From contig VWZF01003331.1 of the NCBI GenBank assembly GCA_013396755.1, forward strand, positions 127,617 through 191,616: DNA of 64,000 bases. The letters are read 5' to 3'. Below the pieces are notes generated by a model. That model saw nothing but the letters and a program-made list of their open reading frames with translations. It was not told the DNA's origin and did not search any database. Numbering within the stretch: the first letter of the stretch is position 1; every line of letters starts with the position of its first letter. A program made the position numbers and the translations under genes. Source of the DNA: Sclerurus mexicanus (Eukaryota > Chordata > Aves > Passeriformes > Furnariidae). Of the stretch, positions 25,901 through 39,444 are shown piece by piece.

Positions 25901-27440
25901 GGAAAGTTTGGAGGAAGGTAATCTTCAAGATCTGCTTGCTTTAACAGCAAGTTCTGATGTTTTGTAAAAAATTCAGAGCTCTCCCATGTTAGTTCTCCTA
26001 TTTTCTTTCCTTCTGTCCTGCATCCCAGGTGACTTCTGGTGAGCTACAAAACACTATCTGTCTTTGAGAGCTTTCCCCAGCAGAGCACAACACTTTTAAC
26101 AGGTATTTGTATGATTAAGGTTTTTCTAGCTGTGGTTGGTCTTTTTTCTAATGCTTCTTACCTAGTTAACTTAGCACATGGAATCTGTGCACTGTGGATG
26201 GGCTCTTACTGCAGGTAAGAAAAGAAAAGAAACTTGGAGTGCAGTTATTGGGGAGGAATACGATGGGTAAATGCAGTTCTTGCTGAGAGTTGTGCAGCGT
26301 GATTTTCTTTCAAAATATATTTACTGTGTGGAAGAAGGTAAGAATTTCTGATACAGTGTATTGCAATAATAAACATTAGAAATAAGTCAGTTTGTTTTGG
26401 TAGCCGCAGGCAGCTGAATGATACATTACAATTTAAGCAATTTATTTTATATAACATTTAGAAGCAGGAAATCTAAACCATTTCCATGGAGTGAATACAT
26501 CCTGAGCAGTTGTCATATAAATAAAATATAAATATAAAATAGCTTTGTGTTCAGTCTTGCAGTGAGGTGTGCCTAAGAGTCCTTTGTGGAAGGACACCAA
26601 AGGGAGTATTAACAAGGAAACCAAAGGTGCTGTTGCTGGATTATGGGGCGCAGGTGGTACCTGGGACCTGCTGGTTTCTTACGTGAATGTACATGTTAAC
26701 ACGTGAGAGCTAGAAAGACTAAAAAAAAAATTACGAAAAAAAATTAGTGGCTGCTTTGTGGTATTTATTCAAGAACTCTCTTTCCTTGTCTAATTATTAA
26801 GTAAACCATAGTGCATAGAAGTAATGAGAGTTTTAATCACGTTCTAAAGATGTTTGCATACCTGGTGGCTTCGCTGACAGGCAGCTAATACAGCTAGGTA
26901 TGTCTGGTAATGGTGTGCTACAGGCTGAGTAAATATCATAAACACCTAATGATGGAAAACCCTCAGGAACAGTAAACATGACTAGTTAATACCACTAGGT
27001 AAAGATTTCACTGTTGGATGCAAAATTGCAGAAATGTGTATTCAGTATGTACACACAAGCTAATCACTTCAGCTAGGTACACTGTACAGTGATGCTGTTG
27101 GGATCAGCACTCAGTGGTACAATTTCTATTAAGGAATGCTTTTCCTGTAGTAGGTGGGCAGGGAGCCAATGTTACATAAAGTCATTAATGTCATTCCATG
27201 GCTGCTGATAGGGGGGACAGGTGGGATGAGGGATCCTGAGGCCAGTGTGCAAGGTACTTACATCCATCCTTGTATGCCCTGCTGCTGCACTATTGGACTG
27301 CTGAGGATCATTTTAGGGTATGTTACTGAATCCTGTGTGGAAAGCGTTGTAGTCTGGCAATCAGCTGTGCAATGGAGACTTTTATGCCTGAAGAATCTCT
27401 TCAGTCTGTTATTTTAAATTATGTCTGCCCCATAGCAAGT
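16926..27440 (+). other. LNX2 intron 1, central part
   Basis: This is AT-rich intron with no recognised exon, RNA gene or intact mobile element. It includes an 18-A run at 18157-18174. Short open frames here have no family signature. Confidence 0.55.
18157..18174. repeat. Poly(A) tract
   Basis: There are eighteen consecutive A. I saw no retrocopy or SINE body immediately upstream, so the origin is unclear. Confidence 0.9.
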
Positions 27441-27445
27441 ATAAA

Positions 27446-27900
27446 TCATAGAATACCAGGTTGGAAAAGAACCTCAAGGATCATCTTTCTTGTCAAAAGT
27501 GAAGTTAGACAAGATGGTCCAACACCCTGTCCAGATGAATCATAAACGTGTCTAGCACTGGGGAGTCCACCTCTTTCATGGGGAGACTGTTCCACTGGCT
27601 GATTGTGCCTCTTGTGTCCAATTGGAATCTCCACAAAGGTGACCTGTAGTCAATACCCCTTGTCTTTTCAATGTGTCTCCTTGTGAAATAGGAGTCTCTG
27701 GCTTCTTTGTAGCCACTCTTTGAATACTGGAACAGGGTGATAAGGTATCCCCTAAACTACCTTTTCTCAAGGTTGAACAAATCCAGGTCTCTCAGCCTTT
27801 TCTCATATGGCAGGATTTTCAGTCCTTTGATCATCTTTCCCCTCTCTGGGCCCTCTTCAGCCTCTTCATGTCTTTTTGGGATGCTTCTGGTGTGTCCACT
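27446..27900 (-). mobile_element. CR1 LINE 3' fragment, inverted
   Basis: It begins ATCATAGAATACCAGGTTGG and continues through CTCAAGGATCATC, CTTGTGTCCAATTGGAATC, TCAGCCTTTTCTCATATGGC and TTTGATCATCTTTCCCCTCT, the reverse complement of a CR1 3' end of a subfamily different from the copies at 1 and 16490. About 450 bases are recognisable, with no reading frame retained. Confidence 0.85.
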
Positions 27901-30900
27901 AGATAGGGAGATGAACAGCTCATAAATTCAGATGTTGCTCTGTTTCATGTTCAGTCAGATAGACTTTGATGGTTGTAATGTAGCAACACAAAGGCATTTT
28001 GAGTTTTATGAGTGCACGAAGGAATATTAATTCCCTTCAGCTTTATCCCTGAAAAGTCCAATGAAAAAAACAAGGGAGAGCCTATCACATATTTTGTTAC
28101 ATTGTTTTCCTACCTTGGTAAGAGCTACTTCTCTATAGCTTTAATGAAGGATGTAGTAGCTGAAAAGAAGCTTTTCCCATGTGAAGGAAAAGGGTGAGAA
28201 GTTGCAGAATGAGTTTAGAAGACAATCAACAGAAATATTTCATGGTGCTTGGGGAAGATCCCTTTGTATGAAAATGGGAGAACTACAGATATAAACAAAG
28301 TTTCATACTTGAGACAGTAGTTTGTTTGAAGCAGCATACCAGTAAAATTGTGGCTTTTTTTCTTCCCACCTCTTCCGCATTTCTGAGGAGGGCATGGAGA
28401 AAGGAGTCAGTGGAGTTTGTAAAGGTTAAGACCTTTATGATTGTCAGTGACTGAGTTTCTTGGGCAAAGGCATTAGATAAGTATACAGTGGCTGTATCAG
28501 GGATGGTATGTTGTTCTGTCACACCTTACAAAGTTAAAATGTCATGAGTTCAAAATGTGTTTCCTCATATTTATGCACAACGTAGAACAGCACAATTGCT
28601 CAGCTAAATAAACAGGACATTTTCCATTATAAGGTGCCATTACCTTTGTGTGTTCTTGTCATTTATTAAATCAGTGGGTGGTTAATTAAATTGCTCCTTT
28701 GGACTCTTCTGAAAGCTGTGTATTAATTATATTTTAGTGGTGGTGTACACATTTCTCAACTTTCTAATGAGGATAAAAGTTGTTTACCCCTTCCTTTGGA
28801 AATAATTTTTTGGGTTTGTTTGGTGTAGGGTTTTTTTGGAGTTTTCTGGAGTTTTTTTGAGGCTAGTATGATGTGGTGTTTTGTGATAGGTTTTTCTTTC
28901 TTTCCCATAAAATCTCATTATTCAGCTGCTCATTGCAATTGTGTGGTATACTTAGCTGAAATGAAATCTCAAAATGTTAAATTTCCTGTTGCAGAGTACT
29001 ACTAAATCTGCAGAGTCTGTGTGTTAAACCCAATTTTTTGGAGGGAATAGGTTCTTCACTCAGGAGAAGAATGTGCTTCCTTCAGCCACTCAGACCTTTC
29101 GAAGACATGGCTCTTGAAGGCATTTTCAGGACTCAAACCCTGAGTTCTGGTTCAGCCTGTTGGCTGAGCAGTCAAATCTTGTCTTCCCTCCTCTGATTTT
29201 CATAGTAGTAGGAGCAGTGCTGGTGTTTGGTAGTTTGGAAGGAGCCTTGTGGCAGCAGGACTGGGCTGGGGAGCAGCTTTCATGTGGCAGAGTAAGGGCT
29301 CGGGTTACACCCCCTTCTTTTGCTGCATGATGTTTCACCATGCTTCTTCATAAAGCTAAGATCCTTGTGTTAAAAATCTTAGTATCTTAGCAAATGCAAT
29401 TTACAGCCATGATTTCATTTTATTTAATGGCACATGCATGCTGAAGGAAGGCCATGTATCGTGCTGACAAAGGAATGCTGTAGCCAGGACTGGAACCAGG
29501 ATTGGTTTATATTGGTTCTCTATCTGAAATTGTATATTACAGGTAAATGTAAAAACCTAAAGAAAACGCCCTTAGCCCAGCCTGAGTATCACTGACATTG
29601 TCATTTTAGTGCCATTGGAAATGTCTCTATAAGAGGTCAAAAGTTTCCATAGTGCTCTCTGAAGAGAGAGCTGGCTGGACAATTTATTTAACTGGTCTAG
29701 TGGTCTCACCAGGGGTGATGTCTCATCTAGGCCATGCAGCTCTCCTATGAACCAGAAGAACATGAGTCCTCTTCATTATACTGTTTATCCAAGCCTGTTT
29801 GTTTAAGATTGTGCCAAGTCAAGAAAAGCAGTTTCAGTACTTTTTCATAGGGGTAATTTACTTTGCAGTCATGTTTTCTCAAGTGGAGAGTAGTATAAAG
29901 ACCACCTTGAAGTCTTCTGAAGCATCAGCTGAGACCTCAGACTGAACCCTTTGCCACTGGAGCATACCTGTCTACTGCTGATTTATCGTGGTGTTTGTAG
30001 ATTTGTGTTGGGATTTTTTTTTTATCCATTTAATGGAACTAAGTGAAGGGAGAGTATGGTCTCATGAGGGGTATGGGGGTTATCGCGTTTAGCTGGCTGT
30101 AGATTCTCCTGTATGTCATTTGTATTATGTCAAGTATAAGGGAAAAATAATACTATTCTATTTGCAAGTAATGTTATTGAAGGCCAATACACTGGACTTT
30201 ATAAAAGCTGCTGTGGAATATAGTAGTTTGTAATTTGTGAGTCTGCAAATATGCAGTGTATCTAGTGTTCAAAAAGCCAGGAACTTAGTTAATTCGAATG
30301 AAAAACAATGCTCTTTTTTTCCTCCTCCTTTTTAAATTGACAAAAGTAGAGCAATTTCCGGATGTCATATTGACTTTCTGCACTGAATATACCTCTAGGA
30401 TTGAGGTACTATACAGAAATTGAGACTTTTTTTCAGAAAGTATGCACAGTTTTGAGAACAGTTTCAAGATTTCACTTTCATTTTCTTTTTCAGAAAAGCA
30501 GAGTTTTCTTAAAAGAGGAGTGGGAAAAAGAAAAAATATATAAGAATATATAATCCAATTTGTTGTTTTTCTTACAAACATTGTGTTACTTTACATAACA
30601 TTTGTAGCATATAACACATGGAGAGCACGACAGAGACTTTAAACATCCTGTATGTGTTGTAAAGCCATGATACACGTGGAGTTACTGTAAGTATTCCTGC
30701 GTGTGTGTTGCCTGTGCACGCTTACTGAGTGTGCTTACAAAACTGTGATGTGCTAGATTTAGTAGCAATGTTTCATTATGCATTCATGAGAAATTGCTGG
30801 CCTGCAGTTAATTTTAATATTAGGTTTAGGATTTGAAAAGGACACAGTGTAAGAGAGCGCCTACAGATCTTTTACCCTGACTTCTGCTCTGGCTAGTATT

Positions 30901-33900
30901 TGCTGAGCCACAGCCGTTAGGGCTTCACTCATATTTGTGTGAGGTTAGGTGATTAATTTACTGCTTAGGTTCTTTTTTTACTAAGGTAAGTAAGTCAAAC
31001 CCTGAGAGCTTCTTGGTGGTTATAGAAGGAACTGTTTCTGTTTCAATTACCCACTGGTGAATTAATTTGTGTATACCGGCATGCCGACAACCTTTTTCCT
31101 TGAAGTTCCTTGTTGTCATGTGATATCCCCTCCTCCAGGAGGCCAACAGTATATTCTTCTTTTCCTTTATGTTGGGCAGGTATGCTGTGCTCCTTCCTCA
31201 CCTCCACTGGGATGGAAGGGTAAGGCAATGTAGACGAGAAAGGTGATGAAGGGAAGGGGCTGTTGTGCTCTGTGTTGCAGGTTTTGTGACAGGTTCTGGG
31301 TGCTGGCTGCCAAGGAATTCTACCAGGGTGTTTCTGGCGCTCCACTCGGCATTTTAAGGCTGCTCCTCTTCAGAGCCTGGGTGCTTACTGCAGGTTAGAC
31401 CCTGTGATGAGAATTACAAACAAGAAATGAAGGGAATGCTTTTGATTCGGCTTGTTTCAATTGCATAAGCTATTCAAACATGAAGTGCAAAGTGAATCTC
31501 TCTTGAATTAGCAGGTTCGTGCTTTTTGTTTAATTTTTTTTTCTTTTAATTTCTTTTTTTGGAGGTTTTTCCTAAATTATATGGCTCTCTGATGTGATGT
31601 TTTTAGCAGATTAATGCTTTGCAAAATGTCATGGTCAGGTATCTAGATTTCACTTGTCTGAATACAAAGGGTCTTTGTGGTGATTTGCATGTATGTGTGT
31701 GAATTTTTAAAGATTAAAAAAATTATTTCTTTGCATGGTTGTAAAAATTAAAGTTTAAAAACACATTTCATGAATTACAAGAGATATCTTACATAGTATC
31801 TTTTTAGTCAGAAGGTGAGAAAGAAGAAGTGAAATAAGATGCAACATTTATGCAGATACAAGCAGAGGTCAGTGTATGTTCTGGCTGAAATTAAACCAGT
31901 GTCCTCCTTTCTCACAGTTATTTGTATTATTTATAATTGCATGAGATGTGCACTGAGAGGGTGACTGGGAAATAAGCTCTTAAATGCGAAAGCTCTTTGG
32001 TCTCCTAGGATACGTGTGGAGTAGTAGTTGTACAGTTATCCGTAAGGTTTTTCCAATGGGCATCCTAGAAACCTTGGTAAACTTTCAGGTAGCCTTCATA
32101 ACCATCTTGCAAAAAAAAGGTTGCTCGTTTTGCTGGGTGCTGTGAAATGCATGCAAACTTTAAGTAACACAAGTCCTTTGATTAAGACTTTTTAAAAATC
32201 AGAAAGGGATGATATACTTCTGAAAAGCAACTGAAGATTATTCAGGCTTTTGTTCCTTCTGTTTTTATTAAATCTGTTTGCTTTCAGGACTTGTTGTTTT
32301 ATAGGTGTTTTTAGATAACTACACTTAATATTTTCAAGTGGAAATGTTTGTCCCAAAGAATAATTTTCATTTTGCTGTTTTTTCCAGGATTTGAGGAGGC
32401 GAAGGAGAGGGAGAGAAAAATGGAAGAGCAAGTAAGGTGTCAGGTCTGGCTGTTAGGAGGTTTTTTAGTTGAAGATTTGAAATTGTTGGTGAGGTTCAGT
32501 GGTTCTGTTGGTTTATTTTCTTGCCCTAAGCACACTGTGTATCAATGTTTACAATAATTATTTGGGATAAGATTTTATAGCTAGTTCATTGCATGCTTTG
32601 ACCCCCAGTTTTCTGCTTAGCTAGGAATCTCTAAACCAATGCATCTGCTCGGTTACATTTACAAGTCTGAAGGGAGTCAGGAAGGTTGTGGAAAACATGG
32701 GTCTCCAGCCAGGCAGAGCCTCAGCAGATGTGCTGTTCTCTGAATCCAGTGTCCAGAAGAAAACACCTTCTATTGGATATGGGAAAGGTGCAGTGATTTA
32801 TTTTCATGTACTTAGTGGAACAAAAAAGCAAGAGTCTTTGTAAATCCTTTCTGTTTTATATTCCATTTAGTAGTAAGGATTGACGAAAGCTAAAGCAACA
32901 CAACATGCTTTAACAGCAAAACACGTATCAGTTCAGATTTTAATTTTTTTGAAAGTTAATGTTCAGTTAAACCGGTCTGTATGGACAAGCAGTAAATCTG
33001 AGTTAATAAATTTCTAGTCTTGATGTTTACAAAGGGAAATAATACAAATTACTGCCTTTAGCCAAAGCATGTTATATTATTGCGGAAGCTTTCTAGTGTA
33101 ACTTAGTTCCATGAAAGGTTTTACCTTTTCTGTCTTAAAATTCTGCAGCTGGGAAGGCCCTTTCATGACTCTGTCCTCCCTATATCTTTTATTTATAGTC
33201 ACTCAATATATGGAGGCAGACTAGTTACCTGGGATAATATTTATTGTTTCTGTGTTCTCATCCCATATGACTGATATTAAGAGAGAGTGTTGCTTGTAGT
33301 TGAGTCTGCTGCTTTAAAAGTAAGATGTCTCCTTTGAATGAAACTCATAATGTTCTTATCTGCACTTCTGGTTTTCAGATTGCACATGAAGTACAGGATA
33401 AAGGCTTTTAATTACCCTGTTTGTCCTCCTCTTGGTTAATTAAATTGAAATTCTTAGCTTCTTAACTCTCAAGTGAAACCCTTAGTGAAAATCGAGGCTA
33501 TTTTTTATTGCAGTATTAAACAGTTATTTACAGAAGTGTGAAAAGTTGGTTTTCTGACCCAAATGCCTATGTATATCTGGAAACTAATAACTATAGAGCA
33601 GACTGTTGTTTTTTGTGGGGGTTCCCTCCTACTTCCTTATATTACAAGCTTGATGCAGAAGGGACCCTTCTCAGGATAAAGTGTGCCCTTGTTTTCTGGG
33701 TATTACTTAGCTTCTTAGCAGCCCTGCCAAGTGAAGATGACTTGTGACATTGCCTCTCTGACCCACTAGAGTCTGTTCCTGTGAGCCACTGGCCTGCTCT
33801 AAATTTGATGGTAAGTTTGAGTTACTTCTTGCAGGATCAGGATTTTACAAACAGGCAGTTTGCAGGTGAACTTATGAGTAATTCCTTGAATCCCCATTGT

Positions 33901-35690
33901 TGCTGGTAGGAGCAGAGAAGCTTGGAAGTCTGCTATTTCCAAACACTCCACTGCATGCTAGTGCCATTGCATTATGGTAACCTGGCCTTATCCACACAGC
34001 TACTACTGCTTCTTCTTCTATATGAAGGGTAGGCAGGTGTCTATAGCAGCACTGGTATTTGTGTAGAAATTCTGGCATCTCATAGTCTTTGTGCACAGCA
34101 CTGCACCCTCTTTTGTGAAAAAGAAATATATCCCATGGGAATGTGAGTCCTTATCTTGGAGTCACCATAATACTTTGGGTTCATTTGCACAGCTCCCGGT
34201 GCAGCCGGAGTGTTGTCTCTCATGGTTTCTGGCTCTTGGACAATATAGCAATTAAAAAAAAAAAAAAAGGTTTATGAAGTTTAAAAAATGTTTCATCTAA
34301 ATATCTGGCATAAAACATGTGAAAGTGTTTAGCATGGGTTGGGAGTGAAAAAAGAAGTACAGAAATAAAAGAGAATTTGAATTTTTCATGTCTATGAACC
34401 TAGCCTAACTTGTTGAGAAGTGCTTGGTTTGGGAAAATGGGTGTTGTGGTTAAGGAGTGCAAAGAAGATGGGTACTCCAGAGGGTGAGTCGTCTGCCTCT
34501 TAAAAGACCTTTTTCCAAAAGCACTCCTAATGAAGTAATATCGTTCAAAGCAAGACTGGTATTTTAAAAGCTAGTTCTTAAGGGTTGAATACATAGAATA
34601 AATGAAGAAGTGAAAATTATATCATCCCCCACAGAATCTCAAATGTGAAATTTCAGTGTGCTGAGAAGAGATTGGACAGGGAGGAGGAGGAAGAGGTTGG
34701 CTCCTTCCCAATCCAGTGTGCTTCTGTTGGCCTCTATTGCTGCAACCATTTTGACCATGGATACAGAAAATTGGTGCCTAAAGTTAGGAATCTCAACATC
34801 CTCCCTGGTAGGGCTCTTTAGTGCATCAGTCCCTTTCCCACTCTCTTCCTAAAATGTGGTGAATCAAAATTGCCTAGTGACATGAGTAAATGTCTTGTAT
34901 ATGTTTGCAAAATCGTGATTAAATATCTAAGAACTGAAATGCATTTTTTTTTATAATTCTAGGCATTTTTTTTAACAACTTGGTTTTTGTTCACTAGATG
35001 AGTGTAGCAGTTGGAGCTCTGATGTCTCCCCACCTTAGCAAACTTCTGAGCTTTCCCCCTGTTTGCTGGTAGCCTTCTGTGAGGACTTAACTCTCTTTTA
35101 TTGAGCAAATTTATTCTGGTTTGCTTCCTCATTTATAGTTCTATTAATATAGTATCTGTTACACTAGTTTGATGTTTTACGTAGATGCTGCCACTTACTT
35201 GTCTTTAGTGTCATTTTTTTTCTTTGATTTTAGTTTAATTTGTGCTACTAACTTAGAAGGTAATGGTTTTCATTTGTCTGCCTTTGTTTAGGAATGTTAT
35301 TTTTTTTCTTCAAGAATGAGAGTGAGAATACCAAAGAAAGTGGTCAGAACTGCTGTTGCAGCAGTTCAGCTCTCCCTCCTCACATTATTCATTCTGCAAG
35401 GGGGAGTTAGGAGATTGCTGCTTAATATTTAGCCCCTGTCACTCATGTGAGAATACATACCAGGACCTCTTGGCCTGCTGCTTGTGTGCTGCTATGCGTC
35501 TTTGCCAGCATTTTCACTTGAATCTTAAAGGATTGTTTTCCAACAGTGTTCCCACTACAGTAGTTTCTTTCTGAGACCTCTAACAGGATTCAGAGGACAC
35601 GCTGTAGCAGCCAAACTTCGCACCTCAGGCAGATAAATAGCTACATTATAAAAGCCTCCCTGTGTAATAGGTGGTGAAATACTGGGAGTT

Positions 35691-35718
35691 TATATATATG
35701 TGTGTGTGTGTGTGTGTA
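35691..35718. repeat. Microsatellite (TA)n(TG)n
   Basis: TATATATATG is followed by an unbroken TG run. It is a compound dinucleotide repeat in intron 1, probably polymorphic in length. Confidence 0.9.
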
Positions 35719-38700
35719 TTTAACATGCAGTCAGCTAAGTTAATAGGAAATGTAACTGAAATAAGCAGCTGGCAAACTTACTTAGGGGATAGAGAAGTGT
35801 TTTAGGAAAAATGTTTGGGGTTTTTTTTTCATTCATCAAATGTTGTCCACACTCTCTCTTGGTGGCTGTGTAATTAAAAGGGCTGAAGTGGAGAATATTA
35901 TTTCTATAGTGGGACTAAAAACAAATTCAGTCTTTGCTTCTGTATTCTTTGTCTCTGTCAAATACTTGTAACTAGACTTGATTTTACATAGTCAGCTCAA
36001 CGTCCACTTTCCTCTCTGAATCCTGTCTGGGGGCCCCAGATCAAGCACTAGTCTACTGTGTATGTAAATATGTTTGCATATAAAGTATTTAAATGTTTTT
36101 TATTTAAGATAACATTTGTATATTTTAAGACTACAACTTCTAGATCTAACATGTTCTTGGTATGTAAATTCTGATGATGTGTTGAGCCATTTATTTTCAG
36201 TATCTACATAGAGTGCATCTGTTGAGCTGTGACAGGGAGCATAAGCAGAAAGTTTCAATTCAAAAGTTTTATTTTCTGAAAAGCATCCTACAAAATAATA
36301 TGGGGGTATTCTGTACAAAGATAAGAGCATGAGGACAAGTCATGCTTTGTCATCTTTTTTGTGTGCCCAAAGCTGGAGGTGGTTGTGGAGCTGAGCTGGT
36401 CACTGCCTGCAGTATCAGTGCTCATGGGCAAGTCGTGTCTCCTGGCTAATTTGGCTTGCATGTATGTAGTCTGAGTTAAACACTCCTTTGACTATGGGCT
36501 TAAGAAGGCTCTTATTTTCTTCTTTTTTTCAAAGGGAGTACTATTGTGGTGATATTTGTTTTCTTTCATTAGGGAGAAAATAAGCAGTCTCTAGACAGGG
36601 CAGGCCAGTTTAGGGAATTGCCTTAGCTCTCCAGATGATGCTCCTTAGCTGCTGGGGTTTGGCACGTTGAGGCTGGAGGCTGAAGCTGCAAGCCTCATCC
36701 TCTGCACTCCTTCTCCTGTACTTTCAAGTTTCTTCCTCTGGCCATGAGTTGAAGTGTGTTCTTTGCAGCCCATGTGCCCTTGCTGCTGCAGAGGACTGCC
36801 TGCAGGACAGGGACAGCATGAGGCTTATCATTTATCTGAGCTGTCTCTAAACAGTGTCTTCTTGGCTCTGTCTTGCACAGATCTTAGAAATGCTTGTTTT
36901 GAGAGAGATTGTGAGTTTTTTGTCAGCTTAGTAGGAGGTAGCTTCATTTTTGTCATGATGTGGCTAAGCTAAAAAACTGCTTAGTAACAGCATAGTTTAC
37001 CTTTGAAAATAGCTTTCCACCATCACTCAAGTTGTGTTTGATGGGGGAAACCAGCTGTAACAAGTTACGCAAGGTGGCATACGCCTGAAGGAAGAGATGG
37101 GCTGGCGTTTCTCCCTGAAAATAGTTAAGTCCTGCAATTTAACTATTCAGAAAGTTCTTTTATCTTTTACACCCCTCCACCCCCAGCTTCTCTCTGTCAT
37201 CAAAGCTATTTTGTGATTAATCCCAGTGCTGTCTCCCTGAATTTCCTCCATGCACACCCGTAGGGATGGGGACTGGTTACACAGAAGAGCAGAAAAAGAG
37301 AACATAGCTCTCTGATTCCTTTGGTTTCTTTGAATTGCTGCTCTTTAAAATTAGAATTAATCAAATCAAATCTCTCTCTGTGCATATCCAGGAATGAGCC
37401 ACGTTTAATCTAGTTAAGTGTTTTCTGTTCATCCACAAAAGTCCCCTTTTCAGGGCAAAGTGTGCAGGGGAGGGCTTTCCAGAAGGTTTAGCATCTTGAT
37501 GGACAGCTTTCTGCTGCCTTCATCTCTCTGAACAGAAAGGGTGGCACATATGGCAAGGGCTGGTGGACAGATTGCATGGCAGAAAAATATCCATGGCGGA
37601 TAAGCAAATGTTTTATTCTTTCTTGCCTTTCTCCTCTGCTTCATCAGTGAGAAGAAAGCTTTGCTAATTTTCTCCTTGTTATGGATTTTTGACTCTTGGA
37701 GTACTCTTTTCACTTCTACTGGATATAGAAGCCCACCTGTTACACGCCGGTGTAATTAGATACTGCTTTCCTTATTTTCTTTGCACTAGGAAGGAAATTT
37801 GTCTTTGGGTCTCCTGCTAGGTAAGTGTGTGTTTTTTTCGCTTTCATTTCATTACATTTTACTACTTTTTATTTATTTTGTTCACTGCTGCAAAAAGCTG
37901 GAAACAGGTTTAGAAACTTGAAGGAAGGTTCTTGCAGATTTTTTTTCTATTCTTAGGCCTAAAAGTTGCCGACCTGCTTAGTTGTTGAGAGACCTGGGTG
38001 TATCTTGAGTTCCCAGATGCTTGTCCCATATTTGGGGGTTCCTGCAATACGGTGGCTTCTGACACCAGCAGGGTTAGCCCCTAGAAACAGGCACTTCTCT
38101 TTCCACTTAGCAGAAAATTTAATGCACCTACAGAAAATGGATCTTCTTGCAAATTTTAAAGGCAGTTCCCACGTCTCTTGTGAAACAGGACGGCAGAGAA
38201 GGGAAGTCCTTGTGAGCAATGCTTCAATTGGGGTGGGCAGCAGTGGCTGCTGTGCCTGCAGAGGAGAGGATGGAAGTTCAAGTTCGTTCTTCTCCAGCGA
38301 AGCTTGTGCTTCCCACAGACCAGGAGAGCTGACCAGCCATCCAAACCTGGGCTGCTCTCGTCTGATTTAGTTTGTGTGTCCTACTTCCTCCTTTTTCAGC
38401 ACTACTCTTGTTCAGTAGGAATATGCAAAATTTAATCTGTAGATGTGTAGATGTATCTTCATTAAAGATTCATACTCTTGTCTCCCTTCTATTCTGAGAT
38501 GATTTATCGGCTGTAGCTCTGTATTAGGTATAAAGAATGGATACTTCATTGTAGTGACCTCCGTAGAGTCACAGTCCTCATCTTCCCTGTCTCATTTGAG
38601 ACCGATTTGACTAAAGTAAAGCTATTTTAATCTCCTCGTCCCAAAATAGAAGCCATTCCATTTGTGCCATAGAGGATGGCTGCAGGATGATCTTTGCATG

Positions 38701-39022
38701 TTTGAGCAAAACCTTCTGGCCACTTGTTTTGTCACTGGACACTGTGTCCCTCTCTTTCCTCCTGTCGTACCCTGATGTCAGGCATTCCTGGTTTTGGGAG
38801 GTAGGTGTTACCCATCATCTCTCTTGAGAATGGTCAGTCTGGTGTTTACCCTCAGTTTCCCCATTCTGTACATCACTTTGTTCCCTGGTGTAATGGTTGC
38901 TTGGATCCTCTAAACCTCTGCAGGCAGCCATGGGGCAGAGAGGGCAGTGCAGACATTCCTCCTGCCAGTCTCCCCACCTGGCAGCATGTCTCGCACCCTT
39001 ATGTACAGTGGGAGCCCTTAAT

Positions 39023-39070
39023 GTTGCAATGGTAATTAAAGCCTGTGGCCCCCCCAGTTGCCACGGAAAC
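39023..39070. promoter_or_regulatory. Pair of RFX X-box-like motifs
   Basis: GTTGCCACGGAAAC (39057-39070) fits the RFX X-box form GTTGCC-N2-GGNAAC. GTTGCAATGGTAAT (39023-39036) differs from GTTGCCATGGTAAC at two positions. The centres are 34 bases apart. Motif matches are direct; a regulatory role is inferred. Confidence 0.3.
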
Positions 39071-39436
39071 ACAGCACTGTACAAATACCAAACACAACTT
39101 ACAGTCCTGTTAGTTTTCCCAAATGCCCTTATTCGTCAGATTTAAGCAGGGTTTCATTTTGCATCCTTGAAAACTGCCGTACTGTGAAAATACTCAGCAA
39201 GGGGAGTGCATGTGCATGTTTTTTTAAGGAATTGAGTGTAAAAACCCTCACCCCAGAGGCAGGGAAGGAGAACTGTTGACCTGCTGCCTTTGCAGTGATG
39301 ATGCCATCATAAACTGATGTAGGGCTGAACACCTTGTTTGTGAGGGCATTCCTCGGATGGAACAAAAAGGCTAGCACAGAGGCAAAAAAATAAACTGTGG
39401 AGAGGTGGCTTTACTGCAAACCCGGCGTTGCCTGGT

Positions 39437-39444
39437 TGTGGTTA
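39437..39444 (+). promoter_or_regulatory. RUNX-type site TGTGGTTA
   Basis: This is an exact RUNX consensus octamer, 370 bases from the X-box-like pair. A single octamer is expected by chance many times per 100 kb, so weight is low. Confidence 0.15.
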
